From: DATBLE01 sp963837265 | Lineage (GTDB): Bacteria > Actinomycetota > Thermoleophilia > Gaiellales > Gaiellaceae | DNA length: 64,000 nucleotides | Assembly (NCBI GenBank): GCA_963837265.1 | Contig: CAWIMQ010000006.1 | Coordinates: 248,001-312,000, forward strand | Direction: 5' to 3' | Shown: positions 8,431 to 16,849 of the stretch, piece after piece | How the letters are laid out: every line of letters begins with the position of its first letter | Position numbering within the stretch: the first letter of the stretch is position 1 | Position numbers and translations under genes: made by a program | Notes under the pieces: generated by a model | What the model was told of the DNA's origin: nothing | The model's database searches: none | What the model saw: only the letters and a program-made list of their open reading frames with translations

Positions 8431-9567
8431 TTAGTCGCTGAGCGGGATCAGCGAGGCCTCGGCCATCGCCAGGGCGGCCGGCTTGGCCATCTTCAGACGC
8501 TTCGGCCGGCGCATCCCGTCGGCGATCCACCGGTCGATCTCGTGGAAGAGCTCGTCGATCAGGATGTCCGACGAGACCTTCTTCAGCACCCGGCCGTGCG
8601 CGTAGACGAAGCCGACGTCGCGGCCGCCGGCGATCCCGAAGTCGGCGTCTCCCGCCTCGCCGGGACCGTTCACGGCGCAGCCGAGCACGGCGACCTCGAA
8701 GTGCTCGGCGTAGCCGGCGAGGCGCTCCTCCACCTTCTCCGCCAGCGTCTGCACGCCGACGTTGTCCCGCCCGCACGAGGGGCAGGCGATCATGATCGGC
8801 CCCCGCTCGCGCAGGCCGAGGGACTTGAGGATCTCGAACGCGGTCCTGACCTCCTCGACCGGGTCGGCGGTCAGCGACACCCGGATCGTGTCGCCGATCC
8901 CGTCCACGAGCAGCGCGCCCATCCCCACTGCGCTCTTGATCGAGCCCGAGAAGGGCGTCCCGGCCTCGGTGACGCCCAGATGGAGCGGGTACGGGACCTT
9001 CCCGGAGAGCATCCGGTACGCGCGGATCATCGTCGGCACATGGCTCGACTTGACCGAGATCTTGAAGTCGTGGAAGTCGAGCTTCTCCAGCAGCTCAACC
9101 TCTTCGAGCGCGGCGGCGACGAGCGCCTCCGCCTGGTCGCGGTGGGCGACGTCCTCGAGGTGCTTCGGCAGCGAGCCCGAGTTGGCGCCGATCCGCATCG
9201 GGATGCCCGCCTTCTTCGCCGCCGTCACGACCTGCTCCACCCGGTCCGGGCCGCCGATGTTGCCCGGGTTGATCCGCACCGCCGCGACCCCGCCCTCGAT
9301 CGCCTTCAGCGCCAGGGACGCGTTGAAGTGGATGTCGGCGATCACGGGAAGCGGCGAGAGGCGGACGATCCGCGGCAGCGCCTCCGCGTCCTCCGTCTTC
9401 GGCACGGCGACGCGGACGACCTCGCAGCCGGCGGAGGCGAGTGCCGCGATCTGCGCGGTCGTGGCCTCGACGTCGTGCGTCTTCGTCAGCGTCATCGACT
9501 GGACGACGACAGGCGCGCCCCCGCCGATCGCCACGCCGCCGACCGAGATCTGGCGCGTGCTGGCCAT
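8431..9567 (-). CDS. ispG: 4-hydroxy-3-methylbut-2-en-1-yl diphosphate synthase (IspG/GcpE)
   Basis: This 378-aa enzyme carries out the reductive step of the MEP isoprenoid pathway that converts MEcPP to HMBPP. It begins with the family's RQISVGGVAIGGGAPVVVQSM stretch and contains the 4Fe-4S ligand motifs CPSCGR (near residue 265) and CAVNGPGE (near 297). It lacks the plant-type insertion, as expected for a bacterial enzyme. The order dxr, rseP, ispG places two MEP genes around an intramembrane protease, a conserved actinobacterial arrangement. Confidence 0.96.
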   Translation of the reverse strand: MASTRQISVGGVAIGGGAPVVVQSMTLTKTHDVEATTAQIAALASAGCEVVRVAVPKTEDAEALPRIVRLSPLPVIADIHFNASLALKAIEGGVAAVRINPGNIGGPDRVEQVVTAAKKAGIPMRIGANSGSLPKHLEDVAHRDQAEALVAAALEEVELLEKLDFHDFKISVKSSHVPTMIRAYRMLSGKVPYPLHLGVTEAGTPFSGSIKSAVGMGALLVDGIGDTIRVSLTADPVEEVRTAFEILKSLGLRERGPIMIACPSCGRDNVGVQTLAEKVEERLAGYAEHFEVAVLGCAVNGPGEAGDADFGIAGGRDVGFVYAHGRVLKKVSSDILIDELFHEIDRWIADGMRRPKRLKMAKPAALAMAEASLIPLSD

Positions 9568-9609
9568 CGCCTGAGTCTAGCCTCCGTGCCCGACCGGCTC
9601 GCTCGGGGG

Positions 9610-10809
9610 CTACCCGCCCCCGATACGGCTCACGTCGTTGGAGATGCCGATCACGAACAGGAACAGGACCAGGGCGATGCCGACCGCCGAGACGCGCTCG
9701 TAGACCTCGCGCGCGACCGCCCGGCCCCGGATCCCCTCGACCAGCGAGAAGGTGATGTGGCCGCCGTCGAGCGGCAGCAGCGGCAGGAGGTTCATCAGCG
9801 CGAGCGAGAGGCTGATCAGGCCCAGCACCCAGAGGTAGTCCTGGACTCCCTGCTGCGAGCTTCGAGCCAGCTGCTGCGAGATCCCGACCGGCGTCGACAA
9901 GTCCTTCCTGCCCTGCCCGTGGACGAGCCGCACCAGCGACTTGCCGATCTCCCTCGTGACCACCCCGGTCAGCCTGAGCGACTGCCACGCCGAGGCGCCG
10001 ACGCCGAGGCTCTCTCCGCGGAGGATGAAGCCGAGCCGGTAGGCACCGTCGATCCGGCGCGGCTTCACCGGGCCGAGGGTGACGAACCGGGCACCGCGCT
10101 CGACGGTGACCGTCAGCGGGCTCCCCTTGGAGGCCGCGATCTCCGCGGAGATGTCGCTCGGCCCGACGAGGACGCCGTTGACGGTCACGACCTGGTCGCC
10201 CGGCTGGAGGCCGATGCGCGCCGCCGGGTAGCCGGCGAGCACCTGGCCGACCGTGCTCGTCGCCTTGCCGCCGCCGGCGAGGAAGAGGCCGGTGAAGAGG
10301 GCGACGGCGAGCACCAGGTTGGTCGCCGGGCCGGCGAGGATCACCGCCACCCGCTTCCACGTCCGCTGGCGCCAGTACGCCTGGGGCGAGAGGGCGTCCA
10401 GGATCTCCTGGATCCCGCGCTCGAGGCCGGGTGGTGGGCTCTCGCCGGCCAGCCCGCGCAGCTCGGCGAGGGCGGCGGCGGCCGTCTCCTCGTCGCCGGC
10501 GGCCAGAGCGCGCTTGAGGCGCTGCGTGGGGCCGGCGAGCTCGGGCGCCTGCTGGAGCGCACGGCCGAAGTGCACGTCGGCGTCGCTCGGCGCCGGCCGG
10601 TGCATGCCCGGAATCTTCACGTAGCCGCCGAGCGGGATCGCACCGATCCCGTACTCGATGTTCCGGCGGGTGGTCTTCACGATCGCGGGCGGGAACCCGA
10701 TGTAGAACCGGCGCGGCCGCATCCCCACCGCGAGGGCGGTGAAGAAGTGACCCGCCTCGTGGACGAGGATGAGGAACGCCAGCCCGAGGACCGCGACGAA
10801 GACGTTCAT
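9610..10809 (-). CDS. rseP: Site-2 intramembrane metalloprotease (RseP/Rip1 family)
   Basis: This 399-aa membrane protease shows the zinc motif HEAGH at residues 17-21 in the first transmembrane helix, a PDZ domain (about 150-245, with YPAARIGLQPGDQVVTVNGV), and the second active-site motif LLPLLPLDGGH near residue 340 in a C-terminal membrane segment. Relatives cleave anti-sigma factors or signal remnants within the membrane. An Ala/Glu-rich insertion (about 85-125) between the first and second membrane parts is lineage-specific. The gene sits between dxr and ispG in the same orientation. Confidence 0.93.
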   Translation of the reverse strand: MNVFVAVLGLAFLILVHEAGHFFTALAVGMRPRRFYIGFPPAIVKTTRRNIEYGIGAIPLGGYVKIPGMHRPAPSDADVHFGRALQQAPELAGPTQRLKRALAAGDEETAAAALAELRGLAGESPPPGLERGIQEILDALSPQAYWRQRTWKRVAVILAGPATNLVLAVALFTGLFLAGGGKATSTVGQVLAGYPAARIGLQPGDQVVTVNGVLVGPSDISAEIAASKGSPLTVTVERGARFVTLGPVKPRRIDGAYRLGFILRGESLGVGASAWQSLRLTGVVTREIGKSLVRLVHGQGRKDLSTPVGISQQLARSSQQGVQDYLWVLGLISLSLALMNLLPLLPLDGGHITFSLVEGIRGRAVAREVYERVSAVGIALVLFLFVIGISNDVSRIGGG

Positions 10810-10864
10810 GCCGTCTTCGTCCCTTCGGGCTGGAAACGGTCAGGCCTCGAGCCCCATCCGAGGG

Positions 10865-11929
10865 TCATACCATCGCCTTGAGCCGCCGGTTTGCAAGCCG
10901 CCGGGCCGCGGCATCGGCCTCGGTCAGCTCGGCCAGATCGCGTGCCGGAGCACCGCCCACGGTTGCAAGGGTCTCCTCGACCACGTCTGCGATGCCCAGG
11001 AACGGGAGGCGGCCGGCGAGGAACGCGGCGACCGCGGCCTCGTTTGCCGCGTTGTAGGCGCACGGGTACGTCCCTCCCCGCGCGCCGGCCTCGCGTGCCA
11101 GCCCGAGGAGGGGGAACGTATCCACGTCCGGAGCGTGGAACTCGAGGGTCAGCCCCGCGGCGAGATCGAGAGCGGGAACCGGCGTCGCCGCGCGCTCCGG
11201 ATAGGTGAGCGCGTACGAGATCGGCACCCTCATGTCCGGGTAGCCGAGATGCGCGAGCGCCGCGCCGTCGCGGAAGCGGACGAGCGCGTGTACGACCGAC
11301 GTCGGGTGGACGACCACCTCGATCCGTTCGTAGGGCAGGTCGAAGAGGAAGTGGGCCTCGATCAGCTCGAGCCCTTTGTTCGCGAGCGTGGCGGAGTCGA
11401 TCGTGATCTTCGGCCCCATGCTCCAGGTCGGGTGTGCCAGCGCCTCCTCCGGTGTGACGTCGTCGAGGTCCTCCCGCCCCCGGCCGCGGAACGGCCCCCC
11501 CGACGCCGTGAGAACGAGAGAGTGAACGCTCTCCCCGGCGCAGCCTTTCAGCAACTGGAACGCTGCGCTGTGCTCGCTGTCCACCGGCAGGAGGCGCCCT
11601 CCGCCGCGGCCCTGGGCGGCGATCGCGAGCTCGCCGGCGGCGACGAGGCTCTCCTTGTTGGCCAGCGCCAGGTCGATCCCGTGCTCGAGCGCCCACAGCG
11701 TGACGGGCAGGCCGGCGAAGCCGACGACCGCGTTCAGGACCACGTCCGGCCGGGCCTGCTCGAGCAGGTCGGTCGGGTCACCGCCGACCTGCGTCAGCGG
11801 CGCCACGCCGTCGAGCGGCGTCGATCCCGACGTGGCGGCGACGAGCTCGAGCTCCGGATGCGCCTCCACGATCTCGATCGCCTGCCGCCCGATCGAGCCG
11901 GTGGCGCCGGCGAGGGCAACCCTCTTCAC
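10865..11929 (-). CDS. dxr: 1-deoxy-D-xylulose 5-phosphate reductoisomerase
   Basis: This ~354-aa NADPH enzyme makes MEP from DXP, the committed step of the isoprenoid pathway. It shows the Rossmann GATGSIGRQAIEIV at the N-terminus, the LANKESLVAAGE motif, the metal/substrate segment SEHSAAFQLL, and LTASGGPFR. I choose the GTG at 11929 because the protein then starts VKRVALAG as usual and a -10-like CATACT (11941-11936) lies six bases upstream; GTG at 11935 is an alternative. The 70-base gap to cdsA suggests its own promoter. Confidence 0.95.
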   Translation of the reverse strand: MKRVALAGATGSIGRQAIEIVEAHPELELVAATSGSTPLDGVAPLTQVGGDPTDLLEQARPDVVLNAVVGFAGLPVTLWALEHGIDLALANKESLVAAGELAIAAQGRGGGRLLPVDSEHSAAFQLLKGCAGESVHSLVLTASGGPFRGRGREDLDDVTPEEALAHPTWSMGPKITIDSATLANKGLELIEAHFLFDLPYERIEVVVHPTSVVHALVRFRDGAALAHLGYPDMRVPISYALTYPERAATPVPALDLAAGLTLEFHAPDVDTFPLLGLAREAGARGGTYPCAYNAANEAAVAAFLAGRLPFLGIADVVEETLATVGGAPARDLAELTEADAAARRLANRRLKAMV

Positions 11930-12005
11930 CGGCACAGTATGACCGCGGCGCCAGGAGTCACTCTTTCCGTGACGTTCGCGTTTCGCAGCCGGGCGGATTT
12001 CCCTG

Positions 12006-12809
12006 CTACACCTTGTCGAAGGCGAGAATCACGTAGTAGGCGGCGACCGCCGCGAACAGCTGCGCGTCGACGCGGTCGAGGACGCCCCCGTGTCCGGCGA
12101 GGAGGCGGCCGCTGTCCTTCACGCCCATGTCGCGCTTGAGCAACGACTCGAACAGGTCGCCGAGCGGGCCGGCGACGGCCAGCGCGAGCCCGAGCAGGAG
12201 AGCCTGCCCGATCGTGAGAAACTCCTTCCGGTCGTTGTAGAGCGCGACGAACGTGACGAACACCGTCGCCGCCGTCCCGGCGACGAGCCCCTCCACGGTC
12301 TTCCCGGGCGAGATCGTCGGCGCGAGCTTGTGCCGCCCGACGAGCGTTCCGGCGAAGAAGGCCAGCGAGTCGCCGGCCCAGACCGCGAGCAGCACCGCAA
12401 ACGACGCCAGCCGCCCGTGCACGGGAAGCCCGCGCAGGAACATGAGCGCGACCAGGCCGAGCCCGATCCAGGCGACACCGAGCACCGTCCCCCCCACCGC
12501 GACGGTCGCCGACTGCCTCGTCTCGGCGAGCCCCTTCAGCAGGAACGAGAGCGCCACCGTCGTGAACAGCCCCCCGGCGATCCAGGGGAACCCGCCCGCC
12601 TGCGCCGCCAGCAGGGTGAGGATCAGGCCCGCATAACCGGCGATCACGATCGGTCGCAGGGGCCGGGTCATCGCGTAGTACTCGTGGAGCGCGAGCAGCC
12701 CGACCACGGCGGCCAGGGTGAAGAGCCACCAGCCGCCGAGCCAGACGAGCCCGAGCACGACCGGCAGGCCGACGGCCCCGACCGCGATCCGGGAGAAGAG
12801 GCCGCTCAT
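12006..12809 (-). CDS. cdsA: Phosphatidate cytidylyltransferase
   Basis: This 267-aa polytopic membrane protein makes CDP-diacylglycerol from phosphatidate and CTP. The family signature is clear near the C-terminus: SLLKRDMGVKDSGRLLAGHG followed by GVLDRVD. About seven hydrophobic segments precede it. The ATG at 12809 has a strong GGAGGGAGGG ribosome site. The 40 bases around this start are almost identical to those at the histidine-kinase start at 56205 (see findings), and two inverted repeats separate it from uppS. Confidence 0.95.
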   Translation of the reverse strand: MSGLFSRIAVGAVGLPVVLGLVWLGGWWLFTLAAVVGLLALHEYYAMTRPLRPIVIAGYAGLILTLLAAQAGGFPWIAGGLFTTVALSFLLKGLAETRQSATVAVGGTVLGVAWIGLGLVALMFLRGLPVHGRLASFAVLLAVWAGDSLAFFAGTLVGRHKLAPTISPGKTVEGLVAGTAATVFVTFVALYNDRKEFLTIGQALLLGLALAVAGPLGDLFESLLKRDMGVKDSGRLLAGHGGVLDRVDAQLFAAVAAYYVILAFDKV

Positions 12810-12837
12810 GCCATTTCCCTCCCTCCGGTCGGCGAAT

Positions 12838-12877
12838 GGTTAGGACCCAGCCCTAACCAGTTCGCGCGGCGAACTGG
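12838..12877 (-). repeat. Paired inverted repeats upstream of cdsA
   Basis: CCAGTTCGC (12857-12865) and GCGAACTGG (12869-12877) form a 9-bp stem with a 3-base loop directly after the uppS stop. GGTTAGG (12838-12844) pairs with CCTAACC (12852-12858) as a second stem just before the cdsA ribosome site; the two overlap by two bases. They may end or attenuate transcription between uppS and cdsA. A stem in the same position precedes the similar leader at 56171. Confidence 0.5.
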
Positions 12878-12879
12878 CC

Positions 12880-13632
12880 TCATCGTCCGCCGAACCGCCG
12901 GCGGCGCCGCGCGTAGGCGGCGAGCGCGTCCTGGAGGTTTCGCGGCCCGAAGTCGGGCCAGAGCGTGTCGACGAAGACGAGCTCGGCGTACGCGAGCTGC
13001 CAGAGCAGGAAGTTCGAGATCCGGAGCTCGCCCGAGGTGCGGATCAGCAGGTCCGGGTCGGGCATCGCCGGCGCGTACAGCTGCGCCGCGAAGGTGTTCT
13101 CGTCCACGTCCTCCGGAGCGACGCCCGAAGCGACGAGCCGCCGTGCCGCCTCGACCAGCTCGGCCCGGCCGCCGTAGTCGAACGCGATCCAGAGGCTGAG
13201 CCGCTCGTTGCGCCGCGTCTCTGCCTCGAGCCGGGCCATCCGGCGGCGGAGGTCCTCCGGCGCCCGGTCGCGGCGGCCGATGAACCGCACCCGGACGCCC
13301 TGCGCGACGAGGTCGGGGAGCTCGCGCTCGATCGTCTCGGCGAAGATCTCCATCAGCGCGCTCACCTCCTCCTCGGACCGGGTCCAGTTCTCGGTCGAGA
13401 AGGCGTAGACGGCGAGGGACTCGACGCCGAGGTCGATCGCTGTCTCCACGACCGGCCGCAGGGCACGCGAGCCCGCCCGGTGGCCCTCGGCAACGCTCAG
13501 GCCCCGCGTGCTCGCCCACCGGCCGTTGCCGTCCATGATGATCGCCACCGCCCGCGCGGCCTCGGCTTCGGACCGGCGGGGATCGGCGGACCGCCTCCCG
13601 CGTCGGGCCCGGAGTCTGGTCAACAGGTTCAA
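12880..13632 (-). CDS. uppS: Undecaprenyl diphosphate synthase (cis-prenyltransferase)
   Basis: This 250-aa enzyme extends farnesyl diphosphate with isopentenyl units to make the lipid carrier for peptidoglycan. Motifs are MDGNGRWAS with the catalytic Asp (near residue 34), the FSTENWTRS segment, RFIGRRD, and the C-terminal DPDLLIRTSGELRISNFLLW. The start is a TTG at 13632 with GGAG five bases upstream. It follows frr after a 44-base gap containing a 10-bp hairpin and precedes cdsA. Confidence 0.95.
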   Translation of the reverse strand: MNLLTRLRARRGRRSADPRRSEAEAARAVAIIMDGNGRWASTRGLSVAEGHRAGSRALRPVVETAIDLGVESLAVYAFSTENWTRSEEEVSALMEIFAETIERELPDLVAQGVRVRFIGRRDRAPEDLRRRMARLEAETRRNERLSLWIAFDYGGRAELVEAARRLVASGVAPEDVDENTFAAQLYAPAMPDPDLLIRTSGELRISNFLLWQLAYAELVFVDTLWPDFGPRNLQDALAAYARRRRRFGGR

Positions 13633-13650
13633 GCGTCTCCGACCTTACCG

Positions 13651-13676
13651 CCGGGGAAAGCGCGCACTTTCCCCGG
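13651..13676. terminator. Perfect 10-bp inverted repeat at the frr 3' end
   Basis: CCGGGGAAAG and CTTTCCCCGG flank a 6-base spacer and abut the frr stop codon. It lacks a T tract. It could terminate the rpsB-tsf-pyrH-frr transcript, protect its 3' end or act on uppS translation. Confidence 0.5.
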
Positions 13677-14234
13677 TCACACTTCCAGGATCTCGGCTTC
13701 CTTGCGCTTCAGCAGCTCGTCGACCTGGTGGATGTGCTCGTCGGTGAGCTTCTGCACCCGCTCCTCTGCGCGCCGTTCGTCGTCGTCGCCCACCTCCCCG
13801 CTCCGGACGAGCTCCTGGAGGTGGTGCATCACGTCCCGGCGGACGTTGCGGACGGCGACCTTGCCGTCCTCGGCCCGCTGGCGGACGACCTTGACGAGGT
13901 CCTTCCGCCGCTCCTCGGTCAGCTGCGGGATCGGCAGGCGGATGATCTTGCCGTCGTTCGACGGGGTGAGGCCGAGGTCGGACTCCATGATCGCCTTCTC
14001 GATCGTCTTCACCGAGGTGGGGTCGAAGGGCTGGACGGTGAGCATCCGCGGCTCGGGCACGTTGATCGTCGCGAGCTGGTTCAGCGGGGTGGGCGTCCCG
14101 TAGTACTCGACCCGCACGTGGTCGAGTAGCGCCGCCGACGCACGGCCGGTCCGGATGCTGTTGAACTCGTGTTGCGCCGTCTCCACCGACTTGTCCATCC
14201 GGCGGACGGCATCCTGGATCAGGTCTTCCATCAT
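13677..14234 (-). CDS. frr: Ribosome recycling factor
   Basis: The 185-aa product matches the full family length and splits post-termination ribosomes together with EF-G. Typical stretches are FNSIRTGRASAALLDHVRVEYYG, LTVQPFDPTSVKTIEKAI, and PQLTEERRKDLVK. Two ATG codons (14234 and 14231) are possible; the first overlaps the pyrH stop as ATGA. It is the fourth gene of rpsB-tsf-pyrH-frr. Confidence 0.97.
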   Translation of the reverse strand: MMEDLIQDAVRRMDKSVETAQHEFNSIRTGRASAALLDHVRVEYYGTPTPLNQLATINVPEPRMLTVQPFDPTSVKTIEKAIMESDLGLTPSNDGKIIRLPIPQLTEERRKDLVKVVRQRAEDGKVAVRNVRRDVMHHLQELVRSGEVGDDDERRAEERVQKLTDEHIHQVDELLKRKEAEILEV

Positions 14235-15040
14235 CGAGCGGCTCCCTCGTTCTCTGGGCGGGCCTCGCCGGACCCGCCGGCGACGCTTCCAGCCTTGGCC
14301 GTGGAGATGAGCGTCCCCACTCGCTCGCCGGCGACGATGCGCATGATGTTGCCGTCGACGAGCTCGAAGACGTGGATCGGCAGGTTGTTGTCCATGCAGA
14401 GCGAGAGCGCGGTCGTGTCCATCACCTTCAGGCCGCGCTCGATCGCCTCGAGGTGCGTCAGCTCGGGGAGGAACTCCGCGTCCGGGTCCCGGCGGGGGTC
14501 CCCGTCGTATACGCCCTTCACGCCGTTCTTCGCCATCAGGATCGCCTCGGCGCCGATCTCGAGCGACCGAAGCGCTGCAGCCGTGTCGGTCGTGAAGAAC
14601 GGGTTTCCCGTGCCGGCCGCGAAGATGACGATGCGGCCCTTCTCGAGGTGGCGGATCGCCCGCCGGCGGATGTACGGCTCCGCCACCTCGGAGACGGTGA
14701 TCGCCGAGAGCACGCGCGTATCGGCTCCGTTGCGCTCGAGCGCATCCTGCACGGTGAGCGAGTTGAGCACGGTGGCGAGCATCCCCGCGTAGTCGGCGGT
14801 CGCCCGGTCCATCCCGGCCGCCGCCGCCTCCATTCCGCGGACGATGTTGCCCGCCCCGATCACGAGGGCGATCTCGAGCCCGCCCGCGTGCACCTCGACG
14901 ATCTCCTCGGCCAGCGCCGCGATCCGGTCGGAGTCGACGCCGTAGGCCCGTTCGCCCATCAGCGCCTCGCCGGAGAGCTTGAGCAGGACGCGCCGGAACG
15001 GCGCGCCGGTCTCGGGGAGGGGGCTGGTCGCGCTCGCCAC
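14231..15040 (-). CDS. pyrH: UMP kinase
   Basis: This amino-acid-kinase-fold enzyme (269 aa) phosphorylates UMP to UDP. It shows VLLKLSGEALMG near the N-terminus, the IVIGAGNI-type loop LVIGAGNIVRG, FAAGTGNPFFTTDTAA, and KNGVKGVYDGDPR. An N-terminal ~15 residues and a C-terminal Gly/Glu-rich ~20 residues exceed the usual length of about 240. It starts four bases after the tsf stop. Confidence 0.96.
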   Translation of the reverse strand: MASATSPLPETGAPFRRVLLKLSGEALMGERAYGVDSDRIAALAEEIVEVHAGGLEIALVIGAGNIVRGMEAAAAGMDRATADYAGMLATVLNSLTVQDALERNGADTRVLSAITVSEVAEPYIRRRAIRHLEKGRIVIFAAGTGNPFFTTDTAAALRSLEIGAEAILMAKNGVKGVYDGDPRRDPDAEFLPELTHLEAIERGLKVMDTTALSLCMDNNLPIHVFELVDGNIMRIVAGERVGTLISTAKAGSVAGGSGEARPENEGAAR

Positions 15041-15044
15041 GCGT

Positions 15045-15830
15045 CTACTCTGCCAGCGCGAAGCGACGGAAGTCGATCACGTCCAGCCCCGCCTCCTGGA
15101 GCGCCTGGGCCACGTTCTTCTGGGTGTCGTGGATCCACTGCTGCTCGGCGAGGACACGCTCGGCCAGCCACTTCTGGATGCGCCCGTCGACGATCCTCGC
15201 GGCCACCTCGTCCGGCTTGCCCGCGACGTCGGGTTGCTTCGAGAGGATCTCGCGCTCGGCCGCCACCTCGGCTTCGGGAACGTCCTCCCGGCGCAGGTAC
15301 AGCGGGGCCGCGAACGCGATGTGCATCGCCAGCATCCGGGCCGCATCCGGATTGCCCCGGCCGTGGATCAGCACCCCGATCTTGTTCGCCGGCGGATGGA
15401 CGTAGCCCGAGAGGATGTCGCCCTCCTCGCCCTCGAAGCGGACGGCGCTGCGCACGACGATGTTCTCACCGAGCCTCGCAGCCAGCTCGACCCGCTCGTC
15501 CTCGAGCGCGCCGGCAGCCTGCTCGCCGTGCCTGGCGACCTCGTCGAGGACGCGCTCGACGAGGACGAGGAACTCCACGTTGTTCGACACCGGCTCGGTC
15601 TCGCAGCCGACCGCGACCATCGCCCCGACGCTGTCGCCGAGATCGATCGCGACCTTGCCCTCGGTCGTGTCGCGCCCGGATCGCCTGGCCACCCCGGCGA
15701 TTCCCTTCTCGCGCAGCAGCTTCTGCGCGGCGCCGAGATCCCCTCCGGTCTCCTCGAGGGCACGCTTGCACTCCATCATGCCCGCGCCGGTCTGATCCCG
15801 CAGCTCCTTGACGAGGCTCGCCGGGATCAC
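15045..15830 (-). CDS. tsf: Elongation factor Ts
   Basis: EF-Ts recycles EF-Tu from its GDP form. The 261-aa protein begins VIPASLVKELRDQTGAGMMECK with a UBA-like N-domain and contains EGKVAIDLGD and the core ETEPVSNNVEF (the usual TDFVARN stretch is diverged). The GTG at 15830 overlaps the rpsB stop as GTGA and follows GGAAGGG by a few bases. Longer upstream reading frames shadow the rpsB tail. Confidence 0.95.
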   Translation of the reverse strand: MIPASLVKELRDQTGAGMMECKRALEETGGDLGAAQKLLREKGIAGVARRSGRDTTEGKVAIDLGDSVGAMVAVGCETEPVSNNVEFLVLVERVLDEVARHGEQAAGALEDERVELAARLGENIVVRSAVRFEGEEGDILSGYVHPPANKIGVLIHGRGNPDAARMLAMHIAFAAPLYLRREDVPEAEVAAEREILSKQPDVAGKPDEVAARIVDGRIQKWLAERVLAEQQWIHDTQKNVAQALQEAGLDVIDFRRFALAE

Positions 15831-16732
15831 TGCCCTTCCTCCTCTTCCGCCGCCGGCTCGGTCGCCGGCTCCGGGGCGGCCGCAGCAGATCCGTCGTCCA
15901 CGGAGGTCGTCTCCGGGGCGGCGCCCGCGGTGGGCTCGATCGTCGTGGTCTCGGCCTCGGACGGCTCCGGCTCCTCGACCGCGGCAGCCGGGGTCGGCGC
16001 AGCCGGGGTCGGCGCCTCCCGGGCGGCTGCGGTCAGCTCGGCCGGGGAGACCTTCTGCTTTCCCTCGGCGATCGCGTCCGCGATCACGCGGGTGACGAGG
16101 CTGCACGAGCGGATGGCGTCGTCGTTTCCGGGGATCACGTAGTCGGCCTCGTCGGGGTCGCAGTTCGTGTCCACGAGCGCGACGATCGGCATTCCCAGGC
16201 GGCGCGCCTCGCGCACGGCGAGGGCCTCCTTGCGCAGGTCGAGCACGAACATCGCGTCCGGCTGGCGCTTCATGTCGGCGACCCCGCCGAGGTTCGCCTC
16301 CAGCTTCTCCAGCTCGGCGAGCATCGCGATGCGCTCCTTCGGCGGCAGCAGCTCCAGCTGCGCGTCCTCACGCAGGCGGCGGAGATCGTGGAGCCGGTCG
16401 ATCCGATCGGAGATCGTGCGCCAGTTCGTCAACAGGCCGCCCAGCCAGCGGTGATTGACGTAGGGCATCCCGGCGCGGGTCGCCTGCTCCTCGACCGCGT
16501 CCTGCGCCTGCTTCTTCGTCCCGACGAACAGGACCGAGCCGCCGCGCGCGGCCAGGTTCTTGGCGAACTCGTAGGCCTCCTCGACGAGCTGGGCTGTCTG
16601 CTGGAGGTCGATGATGTAGATCCCACCCCGCTCGGTGAAGATGAACCGGCGCATCTTCGGGTTCCAGCGGCGGGTCTGGTGGCCGAAGTGCACTCCGGCC
16701 TCCAGAAGCTCTCGCATGGAGACGACAGCCAC
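15827..16732 (-). CDS. rpsB: 30S ribosomal protein S2 with acidic C-terminal tail
   Basis: S2 (301 aa here) contains the family's MRELLEAGVHFGHQTRRWNP, NHRWLGGLLTNWRTI and PDAMFVLDLRKE. The conserved domain ends near residue 225; the last ~75 residues are Ala/Pro/Glu/Thr-rich and acidic, as in some actinobacterial S2 proteins. The GTG at 16732 is preceded by AAAGGGGAAG. The 117-nt leader contains a strong hairpin and may be an autoregulatory site. Confidence 0.96.
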   Translation of the reverse strand: MAVVSMRELLEAGVHFGHQTRRWNPKMRRFIFTERGGIYIIDLQQTAQLVEEAYEFAKNLAARGGSVLFVGTKKQAQDAVEEQATRAGMPYVNHRWLGGLLTNWRTISDRIDRLHDLRRLREDAQLELLPPKERIAMLAELEKLEANLGGVADMKRQPDAMFVLDLRKEALAVREARRLGMPIVALVDTNCDPDEADYVIPGNDDAIRSCSLVTRVIADAIAEGKQKVSPAELTAAAREAPTPAAPTPAAAVEEPEPSEAETTTIEPTAGAAPETTSVDDGSAAAAPEPATEPAAEEEEGQ

Positions 16733-16849
16733 GGTGCTTCCCCTTTCGGTTGGTTGCGCTTCGCCGGCGGGCCCGTGCGGAACCGGGGCAGACCCCGGCA
16801 CCGCCGCCCGGGTGGAACGCCGGGTCGGTGGAACGGAACGGCATATATC
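16733..16849 (-). promoter_or_regulatory. rpsB leader with stable hairpin; promoter-like bases at its start
   Basis: CCGGGG (16783-16788) pairs with CCCCGG (16793-16798) across a 4-base loop, and GCGG (16777-16780) with CCGC (16801-16804) extends it after a 2x2 internal loop. A TAGGATATAT stretch overlaps the rluD stop (16852-16843, minus strand) and could be a -10 region. S2 leaders are known autoregulatory RNAs in several bacteria; a match to such a family is my inference. Confidence 0.35.

Noticed and set aside
6707..10881. Long plus-strand frames opposite proS, ispG and rseP
   Set aside because: Antisense shadows, rich in Arg/Asp/Glu as expected for high-GC genes.
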